Shown piece after piece: positions 15,431 through 16,668 of a stretch of DNA of 16,668 nucleotides. The translations under genes and the position numbers were made by a program. Origin of the DNA: Nitrospirota bacterium (GTDB lineage Bacteria; Nitrospirota; Nitrospiria; Nitrospirales; UBA8639); contig QIDY01000245.1 of the NCBI GenBank assembly GCA_003228495.1, positions 1 through 16,668 of the forward strand, given 5' to 3'. The stretch's first letter is position 1. Each line of letters opens with the position of its first letter. Under the pieces are notes generated by a model. The model was given only the letters and a program-made list of their open reading frames with translations, searched no databases and was not told the origin of the DNA.

Positions 15431-15490
15431 GGTGAAGCCTCCTTGGACTGGGGTACAATTCAAAACCTGAGAAATTGTCACCCCACGCCG

Positions 15491-15680
15491 TGGGCAGTGT
15501 CAAGAAGAAAAAGGAAATAAGACTCGCTGTCTCACCCGTCCAGCCCGTACTCGGCAAAGCCACAGGACTGTGGGCGCTCGGAGCGTACACGGAGTACGTG
15601 AGCATGGCAAAAAGCCTGCCTGCGCGAAGCCGCTACGGCGAAGGCAGGGAACACCGCTGGCGGACTTTTGCAACAGCCCC
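15491..15680. repeat. Intergenic repeat element with imperfect terminal inverted repeats
   Basis: The right end ACTTTTGCAACAGCCC (15664-15679) is imperfectly complementary to the left end GGGCAGTGTCAAGAAG (15492-15507). Inside are a stem CGTAC/GTACG near 15588-15602 and a compound hairpin CCTGCCT ... AGGCAGG with GCCG/CGGC inside (about 15619-15652). The CTTTTGCAACAGCCC end and internal hairpins match my memory of short nonautonomous repeats common in Nitrospira and some proteobacteria; I cannot confirm this here. No transposase is present. Short frames crossing it are not credible genes. Confidence 0.55.
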
Positions 15681-15700
15681 ACATTACCAAAGACTAAGAC

Positions 15701-15818
15701 GGATCATACAGAAACTGCGGTTCTGGTCATACAGCAATAGCATGTTAATCGGAAAGGTATCTTGAGACTTTTCAGTTGAGACGCGTTGGGCGGTGAATGA
15801 GTCGCTCCTTTTTTACCG
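15701..15818 (+). repeat. Direct repeat, copy 1
   Basis: The 118 bases from GGATCATACAGAAACTGCGG to TTTTTTACCG recur at 16551-16668 with a single mismatch (T at 15727, C at 16577). The left boundary is sharp: bases before 15701 and before 16551 differ. The right boundary is unknown because copy 2 is cut by the window end. Confidence 0.97.
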
Positions 15819-16198
15819 AGGTGGCCGGGGTTCCGCCCGGCAGCCGAGCTTGTTGCTTGGCGCGTCGTCCCGCAAGGCGCAACCTTTCGCTTGGTGGGTC
15901 CCGAAGGGCGCAACCTTTGTGTGGAGGCAAAAGTAGCCAACAACGGTCGCGCTCTTCGAGACGCAGCATGCAACAGTGACGCCCCGTCCGGCCTCATTCA
16001 ATGAGCTGGATGCCAGGAACGGGAGGGCGAGCTAACTCGCTGCGCTCAAACAAGGCTCGCCGGATCATTTAGACCGTCCACCCAGAGGGCCGGGCGGCAG
16101 GCGTCGGACCGTGGGAGACAAACAGTTCAGGAATCCAGATGAAAGAGCGCGGAACCATATCTTCCGTATGATTCACTTTAACCTAAATTGATCGATTA
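15819..16198. repeat. GC-rich, structured continuation of the repeat
   Basis: This stretch has no credible gene. It is richer in G and C than the coding regions and structured: GCCGGG/CCCGGC with a 6-base loop (15824-15841), two tandem related units of 33 and 30 bases (15855-15887 and 15889-15918) both ending GGCGCAACCTTT, and GGCGAGC/GCTCGCC (16026-16032 and 16055-16061). It directly follows copy 1 of the direct repeat and is probably part of the same element, extending to about 16140. All six short frames overlapping it have biased, repetitive composition. Confidence 0.55.
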
Positions 16199-16447
16199 TT
16201 AAGGAGGGTTGGGAATGGCAACACGGTAGCCTTTGGCCTCCATGCATCCCTCAAAAGAATAGATCCCTTTGGTTTGTTGCGTAGTGCCTGTTTCCAGCCA
16301 TGCGTCTTCGCAATCACTTTTATCGCGGGAAAAGGTCGAGTAGCTGACACCTGGCTTGTACCACTTAACGGGAGTGGTTGAGCACCCGAAGGCTAATAGG
16401 GCTATGAGGCAGAGGCCCAATCCCAACCTCAATCTCTGGCTTGTCAT
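16199..16447 (-). CDS. Small putative lipoprotein (82 aa)
   Basis: The frame can be read from a TTG at 16507, but that codon lies in the -35 box of a promoter. GGAG lies six bases before the ATG at 16447, and the resulting protein begins with a clean signal peptide (MTSQRLRLGLGLCLIALLAFGC, split here as 22 residues), so I use this start. Cys22 is the likely lipidation site, with A-F-G before it. The mature 60 residues (STTPVKWYKPGVSYSTFSRD...) contain Cys46 in KSDCEDAW and Cys68 in FEGCMEAKGY, which could form a disulfide, and the pattern W-x-KPG ... C ... C-M-x-x-KGY is typical of a family of short lipoproteins common in environmental bacteria. Function unknown. It lies between two copies of a direct repeat. 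Confidence 0.8.
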   Translation of the reverse strand: MTSQRLRLGLGLCLIALLAFGCSTTPVKWYKPGVSYSTFSRDKSDCEDAWLETGTTQQTKGIYSFEGCMEAKGYRVAIPNPP

Positions 16448-16478
16448 TCTCAACTCCATAAGGCGCATTAGGGAAGAG

Positions 16479-16507
16479 ATTGTAATGCCTTTACCCTTAG
16501 TATTCAA
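16479..16507 (-). promoter_or_regulatory. Promoter of the small lipoprotein gene
   Basis: On the minus strand TTGAAT (16507-16502) and TACAAT (16484-16479) are exactly 17 bases apart. Transcription would start near 16472 and reach the ATG at 16447 after about 25 bases. A C-rich stretch (complement of GGGGAGGGGGAGGG, 16517-16530) lies just upstream. Confidence 0.65.
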
Positions 16508-16550
16508 TTAATTTAAGGGGAGGGGGAGGGTTAATATTTGACGATTAGGT

Positions 16551-16668
16551 GGATCATACAGAAACTGCGGTTCTGGCCATACAGCAATAGCATGTTAATC
16601 GGAAAGGTATCTTGAGACTTTTCAGTTGAGACGCGTTGGGCGGTGAATGAGTCGCTCCTTTTTTACCG
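16551..16668 (+). repeat. Direct repeat, copy 2 (cut by window end)
   Basis: Matches copy 1 at 15701-15818 at 117 of 118 positions, in the same orientation, offset by 850 bases. The element runs on beyond the window. The near identity points to recent duplication or gene conversion. Confidence 0.97.

Noticed and set aside
15475..15765. 96-codon plus-strand frame upstream of the lipoprotein pair
   Set aside because: Spans the terminal-repeat element and part of the direct repeat; no family, no ribosome binding site.
15704..15997. Arg- and Ser-rich minus-strand frame over the repeat
   Set aside because: It lies across repeat sequence with strong hairpins and tandem units; several overlapping frames in the same place are equally open, which is typical of GC-rich noncoding DNA.
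16199..16507. Longer form of the small lipoprotein starting at 16507
   Set aside because: The TTG start lies within the -35 box; the ATG at 16447 has GGAG and begins the signal peptide.

Overview
The window looks like chromosomal core sequence from a Nitrospira-like member of the Nitrospirota. This is inferred from gene order (rho, rpmE, prfA, prmC, murA, hisG, hisD, hisB, hisH), moderate base composition, and intergenic repeats of a kind I associate with such genomes; no rRNA or other marker is present to prove it. Almost everything is housekeeping sequence, with lipoprotein genes and repeats at the right end. I found no tRNA, rRNA, CRISPR array, transposase or phage gene.

Positions 1-8910 (minus strand) hold one long co-directional block read from right to left: rho, rpmE (L31), prfA (RF1), prmC (methylates release factors), murA (peptidoglycan precursor), then hisG-hisD-hisB-hisH, and finally an outer-envelope lipoprotein running off the left edge. 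murA/hisG, hisG/hisD, hisD/hisB and hisH/lipoprotein each overlap by 4 bases (ATGA or GTGA), which points to translational coupling. Termination of transcription (Rho) and translation (RF1, PrmC) is encoded next to a ribosomal protein, wall synthesis and histidine synthesis. A 517-base divergent control region (8911-9427) separates rho from the plus-strand genes.

Positions 9428-13938 hold a DUF2203 protein, a YciI-like protein, a minus-strand EVE-domain protein with a good promoter, a small PGPGW-like membrane protein, a CstA-family transporter whose leader can form two mutually exclusive hairpins over the ribosome binding site, and a YajQ-family nucleotide-binding protein.

Positions 13945-16668 hold two tandem minus-strand lipoproteins that appear to be diverged paralogs, separated by a run of nine G, followed by repeats: an element of about 190 bases with imperfect terminal inverted repeats, and two direct copies of a repeat (118 bases visible, one mismatch, offset 850). 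These two copies bracket a small 82-residue lipoprotein gene that has its own promoter. Several start sites were moved downstream of the longest open frame because a ribosome binding site, signal peptide or promoter decides them (hisB, YciI-like, EVE, PGPGW-like and two lipoproteins).
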